Below are positions 18,289 to 27,158 of a DNA stretch of 64,000 nt, one piece after another. A model generated the notes under the pieces. The model saw nothing but the letters and a program-made list of their open reading frames with translations, searched no databases and was not told the DNA's origin. How positions within the stretch are numbered: position 1 is the stretch's first letter; the number at the start of each line of letters is the position of its first letter. This DNA comes from Rickettsiales bacterium UBA4311 (GTDB lineage Bacteria > Pseudomonadota > Alphaproteobacteria > Rickettsiales > Deianiraeaceae). The stretch lies in NCBI GenBank assembly GCA_002394665.1, contig DGUL01000001.1, positions 128,415 through 192,414 on the forward strand, given 5' to 3'. A program made the translations under genes and the position numbers.

Positions 18289-21200
18289 TTACTCCTTTTT
18301 CAAATTAAAATTATCATTCTTCGCTGTTTTTATCTTCCCTAACATCCGATCTTTTTGTTGTTTAAGAATTTCCAATTTTTTTTCTTCTTTTCTTTTCTCG
18401 GCAATTATTTCCTGAAATTTTTTATCATCCTGTGCATTTTCGAACTTTTTCTTATTCAATGCGTTAATTTGCTTCAATTTTGCCAAAATCTTTGCATCTA
18501 TATCTTCAATGGTCGTATCAAGTGCTTTTACCTTCATTTGTGTTTTACTTATTATTTTTTCATTTTGTGCAATTTGCTCATCCTTTTGTTTTTGTTCTGT
18601 TTCTTCTTTAGCAACATCGCCACTATTGCCACCGGTCAGATCAGCGTTTACAAATGCATTGTCAGCACCATCTTGAACAAATGCATTGTCGGCACCATCT
18701 TGAACGAAACCCTCTTCAAAACTATCTTTTACAACAGCGTCTGCCATTCCGTCAACAATCATAGCTCCTGCATCAGTTTTATATTGCACATCCCAATCGT
18801 CTTTTGATTTATTTTTTTTCTTATGTACATGCACATTCTCTTCAATAATTTCTTCATCTTCTTCTAATTGTAATACCGTGTTTCTTAAATTTATCCCAAA
18901 ATCATCCTTAGAATACATTTTCTTGTTACCGATACCGCCACCGAGAGAGTGATTAGGAAGTCCGCTTCCATCGCTTCCGCCACTACCTGGTGGATCATCG
19001 GGCTTTTTTAATTCTGGTTCCTGCGTGTTCTCATTTTCCTCTTCGTTCTCATTACCGGCTTCCTCACCTTCGTCGTCAAGGGACTCTTCTCCTCCATCTT
19101 GCTCTTCGTTCTCATTACCGGCTTCCTCACCTTCGTCGTCAAGGGACTCTTCACCTCCATCTTGCTCTTCGTTTTTATTGTCATAATTGCCATCTCCTTC
19201 TGTGCTTGAATTACTGTGCTCTTGTGCTTTACCGTCGTTTTTTGATGGCTCCATCTCCATTTCCTTGCTGTCTTTATCCTTTTTAATATCATTTTCTTCT
19301 TTCTTTTCGTCACCGTTTTGATTCTGCTTATCGTTTTCTACACCAGAACGCTTGACTTTTTTATCGTCTTGTCCCTCTTCTTCATTACCTTCCTCTGCTT
19401 CTTCAACATCGTCGTCATTGACACCGTCTTTCTTTTCTGCTTCTTTTTTCTCGTCCTCTTTAAATCTTTCGTGCATCGCGTCAATGACACCAGAGACTAT
19501 TTGCCCAAGTTTATCACTAATTCCTTGTGCCGCTTGCAATCCAAACTCTCCACCCCCTTTCGCAAAAACATTCGCTAAATATTCAGGAACTATTTTAATC
19601 AACTTACCAACTACACTCATAACTATAGCTAACTGAAAAGTTTTTGTTATCATACTCCAAATGGTTTTCATACGTTGCCCAGGCGAACCACTAAAAACCC
19701 AATCACCCCATTCAAGAGGTATAATGCCAAGCAACTTAAACGAAAATTTTTTCCGCCAACAAATTTCTACATTTAAAACATCTAAAAAATAGTCATAAAC
19801 AAAACCAACAAGCAAACCAAAAAAACCCAATGCGAAAGCAAAATGAACAAACTCCCCTATAACTTTTTGAAGAGTAGTAGTAAAAAGTGAAGATTTAACA
19901 CCAAATAAACTTAATAAAGCATATAACGGCATCAACATAATGATCTGTCCCATACCGAACATTGTGAACATAACGCTTATAATAGGCCCCAGAATAACAA
20001 ATATTAAATCTATACAATAAGGAACAAAAAACGGAAACAACAAAAAGAACATATAGAATATAGTTATATCCGTTGCAACTGCACCAAGTTTATAAATCAT
20101 TTCCTTTGAAGTTAGTGTTGAAATGATTTCATCAAAAAAACTCATAGGGTCTTCACCTACCAAAGAAGTCCCCCAGACAGCCGAGGCGATATCCATAATT
20201 CCGGCCGCAACTTGTTGAGAACCATAAAATAATGTCGGCCACAGCATATCGTCAAGTAAATCATAATTATCTGGATCTGTAAACCACATTAAAATAAAAA
20301 ATCTCTTCCAATCCATTGTTATTAGTTTGACAGTTAAAACCTTTTCCTTATTAATAAAACCAAGACCAAAAGAAAATACAAACCAAATTACAAAAATAAT
20401 TCTTGCCATATGATAAAAGCTTGACTTCATCATTGCATTTCTTACCTTTACAAACAAACCATTATTCATATCGCTGATCCTCACTAATAAAGTCGTGGCG
20501 GCGTTAACATGGTGCTCTTCGATATCACTTACCGTTGGTGAAGATTGCAACATTTCTAACACCACTTTGCTTTTAATTGTGTTATTTCCACTAAAGCTCG
20601 CTTTCATTAATGTACCTGTTTTTTGGCCATTTGGATCTTTAAAAACTATTCCCGATTGATCATACTTGGACAATTTAACCATCCAGTTTCCATTGTTTTT
20701 TGTATAATGCAGATTTCCACCATTGCTATGCGAAACAATTATCTGTTTCGTTAAACTCTTTCTTTCTATGTCAACTAAGTCCTCTATCTTCTCTTTGTCT
20801 ATTTGACGACCCCAAAATGGTGTCAGAATAACAGAAATTATTTGATGTAGCCAAGAAAGCCTAAAACCATTATTTTCAAATTGAAACTTAGGGTTTAAAT
20901 TCTTTGCTCCAGAAGTAAATGTAAGTGTTATCGTTCCTTCGTTATCGTCATAACAAGTATCGGCTGGCTTTATCCAAATCCTTTTACCTTTTTGTGGCTT
21001 ACAAAGCTCGTCCGGCATAGACCACTCGGTTGAAGAATTAAATACGCATTGATGTTCTCGCAATTCTTCCGGCGTAAACGTTTTGGTTATACTCTTATAG
21101 CAATATTCCCCAACTTTTTGATATCCGGCGTTCACGCAATTAGTGGCATTGCTATCTTCTTCAGGTTTTACCCTAATTATTGTCGTGAAAGCATAATCCG

Positions 21201-22188
21201 TTGGATATGTGTACTCCGTTATTGGCACAAGATTCGTTTGATGTTTTCCGCGAATATCTTTTATAAACTCGCTTTTAATCACATTGTGATCCCACACGAC
21301 AGTCGGTAAACCAAAAGGTATACGTAGCATATTGAAAACATTACCAGTTTTGTCGTAAGTATAATGACAAATGGAGCCAGAACAATTTCGTTTCAATTTA
21401 GGAACAGAATGATTAATAATATGATAAGCAAACTCTGCGTTATTTCCTATCCTCATGTAAATTCCTGCACCATTATTAAGCACACATCCAATAGGCATTT
21501 CTTCTCCCTCTCCAAGCTTACAATTGTTTCCGTCTATACAATCAGCTTGAATAAGCTTATCAATTAATATCTTTGATTTATTTTGTATTCTATTGTTTGC
21601 ATTCCAAGTTGTATAAACATTCAGCTGATTTTCATAAATCAATTTTGTTGGCTCTTCGTCACTATCCAAATAATTTAAACTTGTATTCAACAAACATTCT
21701 TTTGGTTGTTCCGTTATCTGTAATGTTTCACTAAAATTGCCATCCTCGTCCTGTGTGGAAACCAAATGATTTCCATATTCAATAGCCGCCTGTGCTTGCC
21801 CCCAAGGAAAATACTGGCCAGAAGCATAAACAACAAGCTGATCTCCGGTTGTTTCAAAACCAGTATCAACCCAATCAATTTTTTGCCCCGAGTCATGATA
21901 AATGTCATCGGAACAACTACCGCCAGCAACAGAATCTTTCAAATTGTAAGTAAAAGAATTATCTTGCCCGTTTTGTGTGGATTGTATGCAAGTGCCGTAT
22001 CCACTATCTGGTTTACTGCAATGAAAAAGATACATTATATGGAAAATGATAAATATTACGGCTGTGATGTCCAACCAAACAATTATCTTGTCGAGCATTT
22101 TCTTTAACGTTTCTTTTAACCCCTTTGGTTGCTCTGACGAATAAGCATTTGCGAATTTCTTGGCAAATTCTTTTATTGGATTGGCCAT
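18289..22188 (-). CDS. virB6: second large VirB6/TrbL-like protein with acidic repeat tail (1299 residues)
   Basis: An N-terminal membrane helix (near 35-53) is followed by a long Cys-containing region (55-590) that should be periplasmic. The TrbL/VirB6 core has about six helices between roughly 590 and 870 (IIFVIWFVFSFGLGFIN; FFLLFPFFVPYCIDLIFVILG; FAFALGFFGLLVGFVYDYFL; WGDWVFSGSPGQRM). The remaining 400 residues are hydrophilic and very acidic. They contain two 21-residue tandem repeats and a 9-residue repeat (FVQDGADNA), and end in a Lys/Glu coiled coil. As in other Rickettsiales VirB6 paralogues, the core would serve the type IV secretion channel while the added regions may be exposed. 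It is not next to the first VirB6-like gene or to other vir genes. Confidence 0.8.
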   Translation of the reverse strand: MANPIKEFAKKFANAYSSEQPKGLKETLKKMLDKIIVWLDITAVIFIIFHIMYLFHCSKPDSGYGTCIQSTQNGQDNSFTYNLKDSVAGGSCSDDIYHDSGQKIDWVDTGFETTGDQLVVYASGQYFPWGQAQAAIEYGNHLVSTQDEDGNFSETLQITEQPKECLLNTSLNYLDSDEEPTKLIYENQLNVYTTWNANNRIQNKSKILIDKLIQADCIDGNNCKLGEGEEMPIGCVLNNGAGIYMRIGNNAEFAYHIINHSVPKLKRNCSGSICHYTYDKTGNVFNMLRIPFGLPTVVWDHNVIKSEFIKDIRGKHQTNLVPITEYTYPTDYAFTTIIRVKPEEDSNATNCVNAGYQKVGEYCYKSITKTFTPEELREHQCVFNSSTEWSMPDELCKPQKGKRIWIKPADTCYDDNEGTITLTFTSGAKNLNPKFQFENNGFRLSWLHQIISVILTPFWGRQIDKEKIEDLVDIERKSLTKQIIVSHSNGGNLHYTKNNGNWMVKLSKYDQSGIVFKDPNGQKTGTLMKASFSGNNTIKSKVVLEMLQSSPTVSDIEEHHVNAATTLLVRISDMNNGLFVKVRNAMMKSSFYHMARIIFVIWFVFSFGLGFINKEKVLTVKLITMDWKRFFILMWFTDPDNYDLLDDMLWPTLFYGSQQVAAGIMDIASAVWGTSLVGEDPMSFFDEIISTLTSKEMIYKLGAVATDITIFYMFFLLFPFFVPYCIDLIFVILGPIISVMFTMFGMGQIIMLMPLYALLSLFGVKSSLFTTTLQKVIGEFVHFAFALGFFGLLVGFVYDYFLDVLNVEICWRKKFSFKLLGIIPLEWGDWVFSGSPGQRMKTIWSMITKTFQLAIVMSVVGKLIKIVPEYLANVFAKGGGEFGLQAAQGISDKLGQIVSGVIDAMHERFKEDEKKEAEKKDGVNDDDVEEAEEGNEEEGQDDKKVKRSGVENDKQNQNGDEKKEENDIKKDKDSKEMEMEPSKNDGKAQEHSNSSTEGDGNYDNKNEEQDGGEESLDDEGEEAGNENEEQDGGEESLDDEGEEAGNENEEENENTQEPELKKPDDPPGSGGSDGSGLPNHSLGGGIGNKKMYSKDDFGINLRNTVLQLEEDEEIIEENVHVHKKKNKSKDDWDVQYKTDAGAMIVDGMADAVVKDSFEEGFVQDGADNAFVQDGADNAFVNADLTGGNSGDVAKEETEQKQKDEQIAQNEKIISKTQMKVKALDTTIEDIDAKILAKLKQINALNKKKFENAQDDKKFQEIIAEKRKEEKKLEILKQQKDRMLGKIKTAKNDNFNLKKE
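18650..18703 (-). repeat. 27-base tandem repeat in the second VirB6-like gene
   Basis: Two 27-base units beginning at 18650 and 18677 differ at one base (A or G). They encode the nine-residue unit built on FVQDGADNA; related copies continue on both sides at the protein level. The unit keeps the reading frame, so copy number can change without breaking the protein. Confidence 0.85.
19041..19166 (-). repeat. 63-base tandem repeat in the acidic tail of the second VirB6-like gene
   Basis: Two 63-base units (19041-19103 and 19104-19166) differ at one base and encode a 21-residue acidic unit beginning NENEEQDGG and ending DDEGEEAG. A partial third unit (NENEEEN) lies on the C-terminal side. Near-identity at synonymous positions points to a recent duplication. 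Confidence 0.9.
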
Positions 22189-22336
22189 TTATAAACAGCG
22201 ACAAAGCAAATAAATTTAATGCAATTTTATTTTCAATGTTTACTTACTTCCAACCTATTTTCAGAATAAAAAAACTAAACAACTGAAAAAAAATAGCTTT
22301 TATATCCTTTTTATTTATCATAATTCGAGTTATTCT

Positions 22337-22705
22337 ATGGAAAAAAATCAAGCAATAAACTACGTAAACACTTCCGAAAGCGTGAAACAAGAGTTAAAAA
22401 CATTTACACAAATAAGAAAAAACCTTAAAGAACAAAGACAAAAACTATTAGCAAGCCCAAAGCTTGTCATAGACTACGGGCAAAAAGACATTTATGATTA
22501 CTTAGTAATAGACAACAAAGAACAACGAGAGAAAAGAAAAAATACTATTAAAATAAGATATTTATCAACTGATGATAGCATTTTTGAATTAACTGATAAG
22601 AACGGAAAGAAAAAACTCTTCAAGTTAAATGAAAACAACAAGTACAAAGAATACGATCCAAAAAAAGACCGACAAAATCAACAAAAACAACCAGAACTTC
22701 CTTGA
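22337..22705 (+). CDS. small hydrophilic protein, unknown
   Basis: 122 residues, Lys/Gln/Asn-rich, with no membrane segment or signal peptide. The first half is a likely helix (SESVKQELKTFTQIRKNLKEQRQKLL). The second half looks like a small beta sheet (IKIRYLSTDDSIFELTDKNGKKKLFKL), and the C-terminus is a charged tail. It is divergent from the second VirB6-like gene, with about 150 bases between, and stands alone before tsaC. The even mix of residues and clean start suggest a true gene, but I do not recognise the family. A role beside the type IV system is possible by position only. Confidence 0.55.
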   Translation: MEKNQAINYVNTSESVKQELKTFTQIRKNLKEQRQKLLASPKLVIDYGQKDIYDYLVIDNKEQREKRKNTIKIRYLSTDDSIFELTDKNGKKKLFKLNENNKYKEYDPKKDRQNQQKQPELP

Positions 22706-22866
22706 TATAAAAGACTATGGAACAAAATATTTTGTTGTTGTAAATTTTCAGCAGAACAAACACGCAAAGAAGAGATGAGTAGCGAAATTATCATTTAACC
22801 AAAAAATTTTGAATCCATTTCAATATTGAAAAATATTTTTCTATATCAAAAGTATAATCGTCTTTT

Positions 22867-23523
22867 GTGCGTTCATTGGAAGATAACGAAAAAATTTCAA
22901 GTATAACAAAAACAATCAATGATGGTCAAATAGTTCTTTTACAAACCGATACTGTTTTTGGACTCGTCTGTCTTGGAAAAAACAAAAACGCCATTGACAG
23001 AATAAAGCAAATCAAAAACAGAAAAAAACCATCATTTGGCTTTTTTGTAAAAAATCTCCAAATTGCAGAAAAATACGCAGTATTCAACGAAATTCAAAGA
23101 CAGATTTTCACTGCAATCTTCCCCGGACATTTTACTTTAATACTTCAAGCAACAAACGAGGCAGTAAAGCAAATTCCAAACGATGCACTTGGGACTATGC
23201 AAAAAAACGGACAAACAATAAAAACAATCGGTCTTCGCACTCCAAAAGATGATTTTTGTATAAAATTGCTCTCTAATTTTGACGTTCCACTTTTGGCAAC
23301 TTCCGCAAACATTTCAGGGCAACCAACAGCACAGAAAATTGAAGATATTCCGCAAAGCATTTTGAATTCTGTTGACGCAATTCATTACAATACAAACAAT
23401 CAGTCAATAGGTCTGGCTTCAACGATTGTTGATATAACCGATATAAATGATGTCAAAATAATAAGGCAAGGAAGCGGTGATATAAGCAAAATAAATAAAA
23501 TCTTACAATCATACAAAAAGTAA
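22867..23523 (+). CDS. tsaC: threonylcarbamoyl-AMP synthase (Sua5/YciO/YrdC)
   Basis: 218 residues from a GTG start. The YrdC fold is clear: INDGQIVLLQTDTVFGLVC (family: GGxVxxPTDTVYGL), IDRIKQIKNRKKPSFGFFVKN (family: IxxxKxRPxxKPL), IFPGHFTLIL (family: WPGPLTxIL), TIGLRTPKDDF and LLATSANISGQPTA (family: ATSANxSGxPxxT). A C-terminal STIVDI/IIRQGSGDIS segment closes the domain. The enzyme makes threonylcarbamoyl-AMP from threonine, bicarbonate and ATP for the t6A37 base of tRNAs that read ANN codons. It is the short form, without a Sua5 C-terminal domain. It lies 84 bases before tpiA. Confidence 0.93.
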   Translation: MRSLEDNEKISSITKTINDGQIVLLQTDTVFGLVCLGKNKNAIDRIKQIKNRKKPSFGFFVKNLQIAEKYAVFNEIQRQIFTAIFPGHFTLILQATNEAVKQIPNDALGTMQKNGQTIKTIGLRTPKDDFCIKLLSNFDVPLLATSANISGQPTAQKIEDIPQSILNSVDAIHYNTNNQSIGLASTIVDITDINDVKIIRQGSGDISKINKILQSYKK

Positions 23524-23607
23524 TAGTAATCCAACTGCAAAAAACATAAGGACGAAGCAAACAAAACAACATATTGATTTTTATAAATTTATCACTTTCC
23601 TCCTGTT

Positions 23608-24399
23608 GTGGTGGTAGAAACAGAAAACGACTTTCCTGAAAAAAGTAAAATTATCGTAGCAAATTGGAAAATGTTCGGTAGCTACGACTTTGCTATTGAT
23701 TACTTCAAAAATCTCTGCGACGCTATTCTGCCAAGCAATTTTTTATTCATAGTTTGCCCACCATTTCCATACATTGGCGTAGGAACGAGAATAATTGCAG
23801 AGCATCAAAACGAGCAAGTCGTCGTAGGAGCTCAAAATGTATCAAGATTTTCCAAAGTATCCTCGACTGGCGAGATAAGCATTGAGATGCTTGAAGATTG
23901 TATGGTTAAAGCCGTAATCATAGGGCATTCTGAGCGTCGTGCCATTGGCGAAACGGATGAAGTTATTAACAAAAAAATGAAGCTTTTACAAAGCTCCGAA
24001 ATAGTGCCAATCTTATGTATTGGAGAAAGCGAACAAGACAAAACAAACGGCAAAACAGAAGAAACATTAAAAAATCAAATTAAGATTGCTTTAAAAGATA
24101 TCAAGAAACTTGAAAACTTAATCATTGCATACGAGCCAGTTTGGGCAATTGGAAGTGGCAAAACCCCAACGCAAAAAGAACTTTCTCAAATATCGGCATA
24201 CATAAAAACAGAAGTTGAAAAAGTTTGCAAAGTTGAGAATTTAAACATTTTATACGGCGGTTCCGTTGATAGCAATAACATAAGCGAAATGTTATCCAAT
24301 GACGACCTTGATGGAGTAATACTCGGAGCTTTTGGCAGAGATACAAAAGCATTTTGCGATTTTTTTGAAAATATTGCGAAAAACAGGTGGAAAAAATAA
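23608..24399 (+). CDS. tpiA: triosephosphate isomerase
   Basis: 263 residues; two consecutive GTG codons (23608 and 23611) can start it. Key family features are present: IIVANWKMFGS (the Lys near the active site), the catalytic His in VIIGHSERRAIGETDE, the catalytic Glu in LIIAYEPVWAIGSGKTPT, and the phosphate loop ILYGGSVDSNNISEM with DGVILGAFGRD. The enzyme interconverts dihydroxyacetone phosphate and glyceraldehyde 3-phosphate. In a reduced genome it often serves lipid precursor supply, which fits the nearby cdsA. The gene ends five bases before the ATG of the CarA-like gene, so the two are in one operon. Confidence 0.96.
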   Translation: MVVETENDFPEKSKIIVANWKMFGSYDFAIDYFKNLCDAILPSNFLFIVCPPFPYIGVGTRIIAEHQNEQVVVGAQNVSRFSKVSSTGEISIEMLEDCMVKAVIIGHSERRAIGETDEVINKKMKLLQSSEIVPILCIGESEQDKTNGKTEETLKNQIKIALKDIKKLENLIIAYEPVWAIGSGKTPTQKELSQISAYIKTEVEKVCKVENLNILYGGSVDSNNISEMLSNDDLDGVILGAFGRDTKAFCDFFENIAKNRWKK

Positions 24400-24404
24400 T
24401 CGAT

Positions 24405-25610
24405 ATGGACAACTTGTTTGAAGAAAATGATAAAAGTAAAAAAACAAGAAAAACAAAAAACACTGAAAAAACAGGAGAGGAGAATGAAAACCAAGAACAA
24501 CCAACAAAAGAAAACAATGCATATTTAATTTTTAAAAATAGCATAAAAATACCAGTAATCGCAACCGGTAAAAAAGGCATTTTTTGCGGATACATATCAG
24601 TAATCAACGGAATATTTTCAGTAGAGCAAATTCAAAAAAATAGTATAGAACAACAAATCTTTACAACTGACAATTGCGATATTCAAGTCGGCAACATAAA
24701 ATCAAATAAACATATAATTTTTATAGGTCAAAACTTCGTCCACAATAAAAAAAAAACGGAAAATCTGAAAAACGCTACTTTCATCACCGGTATAAAAGCA
24801 TATGAGCTTGCGATAAAAGTAAAAGATAATGAAAACCCAGCTACAATAAATAACGAAAAATGTTTGATTGTCTTCCCAGAAAAACCGGACGATTTAACAG
24901 AAGAAGAAAGCAATAAAATCTATAACCTTTTGTCTTCCGATTGCAATTTTTTATACGAACAAAACTTGCTTGAAAATGTAAAATACTTCAAACCTTATTT
25001 TTATAAAAATAATATCTCACCTTATAAATGCATAAAAAGATTACCAATTCATACAAAAAGAAAAAAAGTATTAGTTATTGATTTTGGATGTGCCGATTGC
25101 CACAAGGAGATATTAAACAACTATTTTAACTGCACATTCTGCCACTACACAGAAACAGCAAGGAGCACATTTTATTTATTTAAGAAAAAAAGAATTGATG
25201 GAGTTATAATTCCACCTTCTCTTGGAGATGCGAGCTTAATCAATCAGGAGGTAAAAGAAGAAATGAAAAAAATTATAGAAAGCAATATTCCAGTTCTTGG
25301 TATTGAGTTTGGTGCGGTTTTAACAGCCGAGCTTCTTGGATCAACAACAGAAAATACAAGCGAAGAATATTGTTATAATGAACATTTCATAATGAACTAT
25401 AAACACAAAATGCTCCGAGCAAGCAAGCTTTTTTATAAAAACATAACCTCATTACCGCAAAGTCTAAACCAAACTTACTTTGATAAAAATAACAATATTG
25501 CTGGGTTTTACGACTATCATCATAAAAATATTGGCTACAACTTTTCCTTCTGCTTTGATACAGCGGATACAGCAAAACTATTAAACGACTTTTACAAACT
25601 TCTAAAATAA
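24405..25610 (+). CDS. CarA-like protein with degenerate glutaminase site
   Basis: About 401 residues from the ATG at 24405; an in-frame GTG at 24387 overlaps tpiA. The order resembles carbamoyl-phosphate synthase small subunit. An N-terminal domain (about 40-200) ends in ITGIKAYELAIKV (CarA: ISGIDTRxLTRxL). Then LPIHTKRKKVLVIDFG begins a class I glutaminase fold (CarA: LPFHVVAYDFG). IDGVIIPPSLGDASL matches DGxFLSNGPGDPxx, and NIPVLGIEFGAVLTAELLG matches PxFGICLGHQLLALALG. The catalytic Cys is Glu here (residue 301), the adjacent HQ is AV, and the HPE motif near the end is lost. It therefore should not hydrolyse glutamine. The reading frame is intact in a tight operon (tpiA before, uppS four bases after), so a non-catalytic role is possible. 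No carB lies nearby. Confidence 0.65.
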   Translation: MDNLFEENDKSKKTRKTKNTEKTGEENENQEQPTKENNAYLIFKNSIKIPVIATGKKGIFCGYISVINGIFSVEQIQKNSIEQQIFTTDNCDIQVGNIKSNKHIIFIGQNFVHNKKKTENLKNATFITGIKAYELAIKVKDNENPATINNEKCLIVFPEKPDDLTEEESNKIYNLLSSDCNFLYEQNLLENVKYFKPYFYKNNISPYKCIKRLPIHTKRKKVLVIDFGCADCHKEILNNYFNCTFCHYTETARSTFYLFKKKRIDGVIIPPSLGDASLINQEVKEEMKKIIESNIPVLGIEFGAVLTAELLGSTTENTSEEYCYNEHFIMNYKHKMLRASKLFYKNITSLPQSLNQTYFDKNNNIAGFYDYHHKNIGYNFSFCFDTADTAKLLNDFYKLLK

Positions 25611-25614
25611 CACT

Positions 25615-26340
25615 ATGCCAACAAATCAAAATAGAATAAATACCGAAGATCTAACCAATAAACCAAATCATATAGCTTTTATACTTGATGGCAATCGTCG
25701 TTGGGCTAAAAAAAACAACCTATCACCAAACAAAGGGCACAAAAAAGGAGCTGAAAATATAGAAAATCTTTGCAACTGGTGTATAAAATACGGCATCAAA
25801 TACTTGACGCTTTATTGCTTATCAATAGAAAACTTGAACCGCTCCAAAAACGAGCTAAAATATCTGTTTGCAAGCATAGAAAAGTTTTTATCAAAACAAC
25901 AAATAGAAGAATACAACAACCGCGGAATACAAATTTCCGTTGCTGGCGATTTTGACATATTACCAGCTAATACAAAAAAAACTCTGCTTGCAATTAAAAA
26001 CAATCTACAACACGAGCCAAAACTTTTTTTAAAATTATGCATTGGATATAGCGGGCGAAATGAAATAATTAACGCGACAAAAACAATTATAAGACAAAAC
26101 TTAAAGCCAGAAGATGTAAATGAAGCAACATTTCAAAAATTTCTTTTTACAAATGACTTCCCTGATGTTGACTTACTGATAAGAACAGGTGGAGATAAAA
26201 GAATTAGCAACTTTCTTTTGTGGAAAATGAGTTATGCGGAATTATATTTTTGCGAGCAATATTTCCCAGAATTTAATGAAGAAAATTTTTTACTTGCATT
26301 ATATGACTTTAAAAGTAGAATGAGGCGATATGGGAGATAA
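25615..26340 (+). CDS. uppS: undecaprenyl diphosphate synthase
   Basis: 241 residues of the cis-prenyltransferase family. The N-terminal motif HIAFILDGNRRWAKKN contains the catalytic Asp and Asn-Arg-Arg-Trp. Then come GHKKGAENIENLCNWCIKYGIKYLTLYCLSIENLNRS (family: SxENWxRP), CIGYSGRNEIINA, and the diphosphate-binding end DLLIRTGGDKRISNFLLWKMSYAELYF. It makes the C55 carrier lipid for peptidoglycan and other envelope polymers. It overlaps cdsA by 11 bases, keeping the common bacterial uppS-cdsA order; frr, often upstream, is replaced here by the CarA-like gene. Confidence 0.95.
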   Translation: MPTNQNRINTEDLTNKPNHIAFILDGNRRWAKKNNLSPNKGHKKGAENIENLCNWCIKYGIKYLTLYCLSIENLNRSKNELKYLFASIEKFLSKQQIEEYNNRGIQISVAGDFDILPANTKKTLLAIKNNLQHEPKLFLKLCIGYSGRNEIINATKTIIRQNLKPEDVNEATFQKFLFTNDFPDVDLLIRTGGDKRISNFLLWKMSYAELYFCEQYFPEFNEENFLLALYDFKSRMRRYGR

Positions 26341-27151
26341 GTTTTCCTTAGAAAAATTTAAAGATGTTTCAAAAAAATTGCCTGTTTTTGGAGAAAGGGT
26401 TGTTTATTTTTTGAGACTTTTCTTTTTGATGGCTTTAAAATTCGCTAAAAAACTAACATTCAAATTTAATGATATAAGTATTGAATTAAGAAAAAGAATT
26501 TTTACATCTCTGGTCTTTGTATTTATTTTGACCTTTTCAATCTTCGTTGGCAGTGTTGTCTACAATCTTTTGATAACCGTCGTTGGAATATCTATGGCTT
26601 TTGAGCTTGTAAAAATCAGTAAAAACATACAAGAAGAAAGAAAAAAGATTTTATCCCGTCGCATTGGGCTTATCTATATTGCAATTTGTTGCTTTTCTTT
26701 GATGGTCTCAAGAAGCTTCAATCAAGGTTTAAAAATCACAATCTGGATTTTCTTCGTCGTTTGGAGCGTTGATACATTCGCTTATTTGTTTGGCAAAAAA
26801 TTCGGTAAAGTAAAACTTGCTCCTGAAATCAGTCCGGGAAAAACATACGAAGGTGCATTTTTTGGCTCCGTCAGCGGTTTATTAGTTGCGATGGTTTTAT
26901 ACAGCTCGTTCTATACAGGACTTGAAAGCTCTTTTTCAGGAATTAGCTTTTTCATCTTCTCAATTATAGTTGTCGTTTTATCACAACTTGGCGACCTTGC
27001 AGAATCGTACGTCAAAAGACTTTGTTGTGTAAAAGACAGCGGAAAATTCTTACCGGGACACGGAGGCGTTTGCGATAGATTTGATAGCCTTATGTTTGTG
27101 GCTCCTTTTGTGTTTTTTATTGCTTTAATCAATGGTGGAATATTATTCTAA
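26330..27151 (+). CDS. cdsA: phosphatidate cytidylyltransferase CdsA
   Basis: 273 residues, integral membrane. An unusual basic N-terminal stretch of about 65 residues precedes LRKRIFTSLVFVFILTFSIF, where CdsA proteins usually begin, so this one is extended. The defining signature is intact near the C-terminus: SQLGDLAESYVKRLCCVKDSGKFLPGHGGVCDRFDSL in the family is S-x3-KR-x4-KD-x2-x-PGHGG-x-DR-D. Upstream lies the AYLFGKKFGKVKLAPEISPGKTYEG segment. It makes CDP-diacylglycerol from phosphatidic acid and CTP, the entry to phospholipid synthesis. It overlaps uppS and is followed seven bases later by the prepilin-peptidase-like gene. Confidence 0.95.
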   Translation: MGDKFSLEKFKDVSKKLPVFGERVVYFLRLFFLMALKFAKKLTFKFNDISIELRKRIFTSLVFVFILTFSIFVGSVVYNLLITVVGISMAFELVKISKNIQEERKKILSRRIGLIYIAICCFSLMVSRSFNQGLKITIWIFFVVWSVDTFAYLFGKKFGKVKLAPEISPGKTYEGAFFGSVSGLLVAMVLYSSFYTGLESSFSGISFFIFSIIVVVLSQLGDLAESYVKRLCCVKDSGKFLPGHGGVCDRFDSLMFVAPFVFFIALINGGILF

Positions 27152-27158
27152 TATCATA

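Noticed and set aside
18355..19636. Several plus-strand frames of 86-150 codons opposite the second VirB6-like gene
   Set aside because: They mirror the low-complexity acidic tail and its repeats; composition is Phe/Leu/Ser-rich shadow translation.
24405..25610. Possibility that the CarA-like gene is a degenerate CTP synthase (pyrG often follows tpiA in alphaproteobacteria)
   Set aside because: The N-terminal end ITGIKAYELA and LPIHTK..VLVIDFG fit CarA; there is no P-loop synthetase domain. Not fully excluded.
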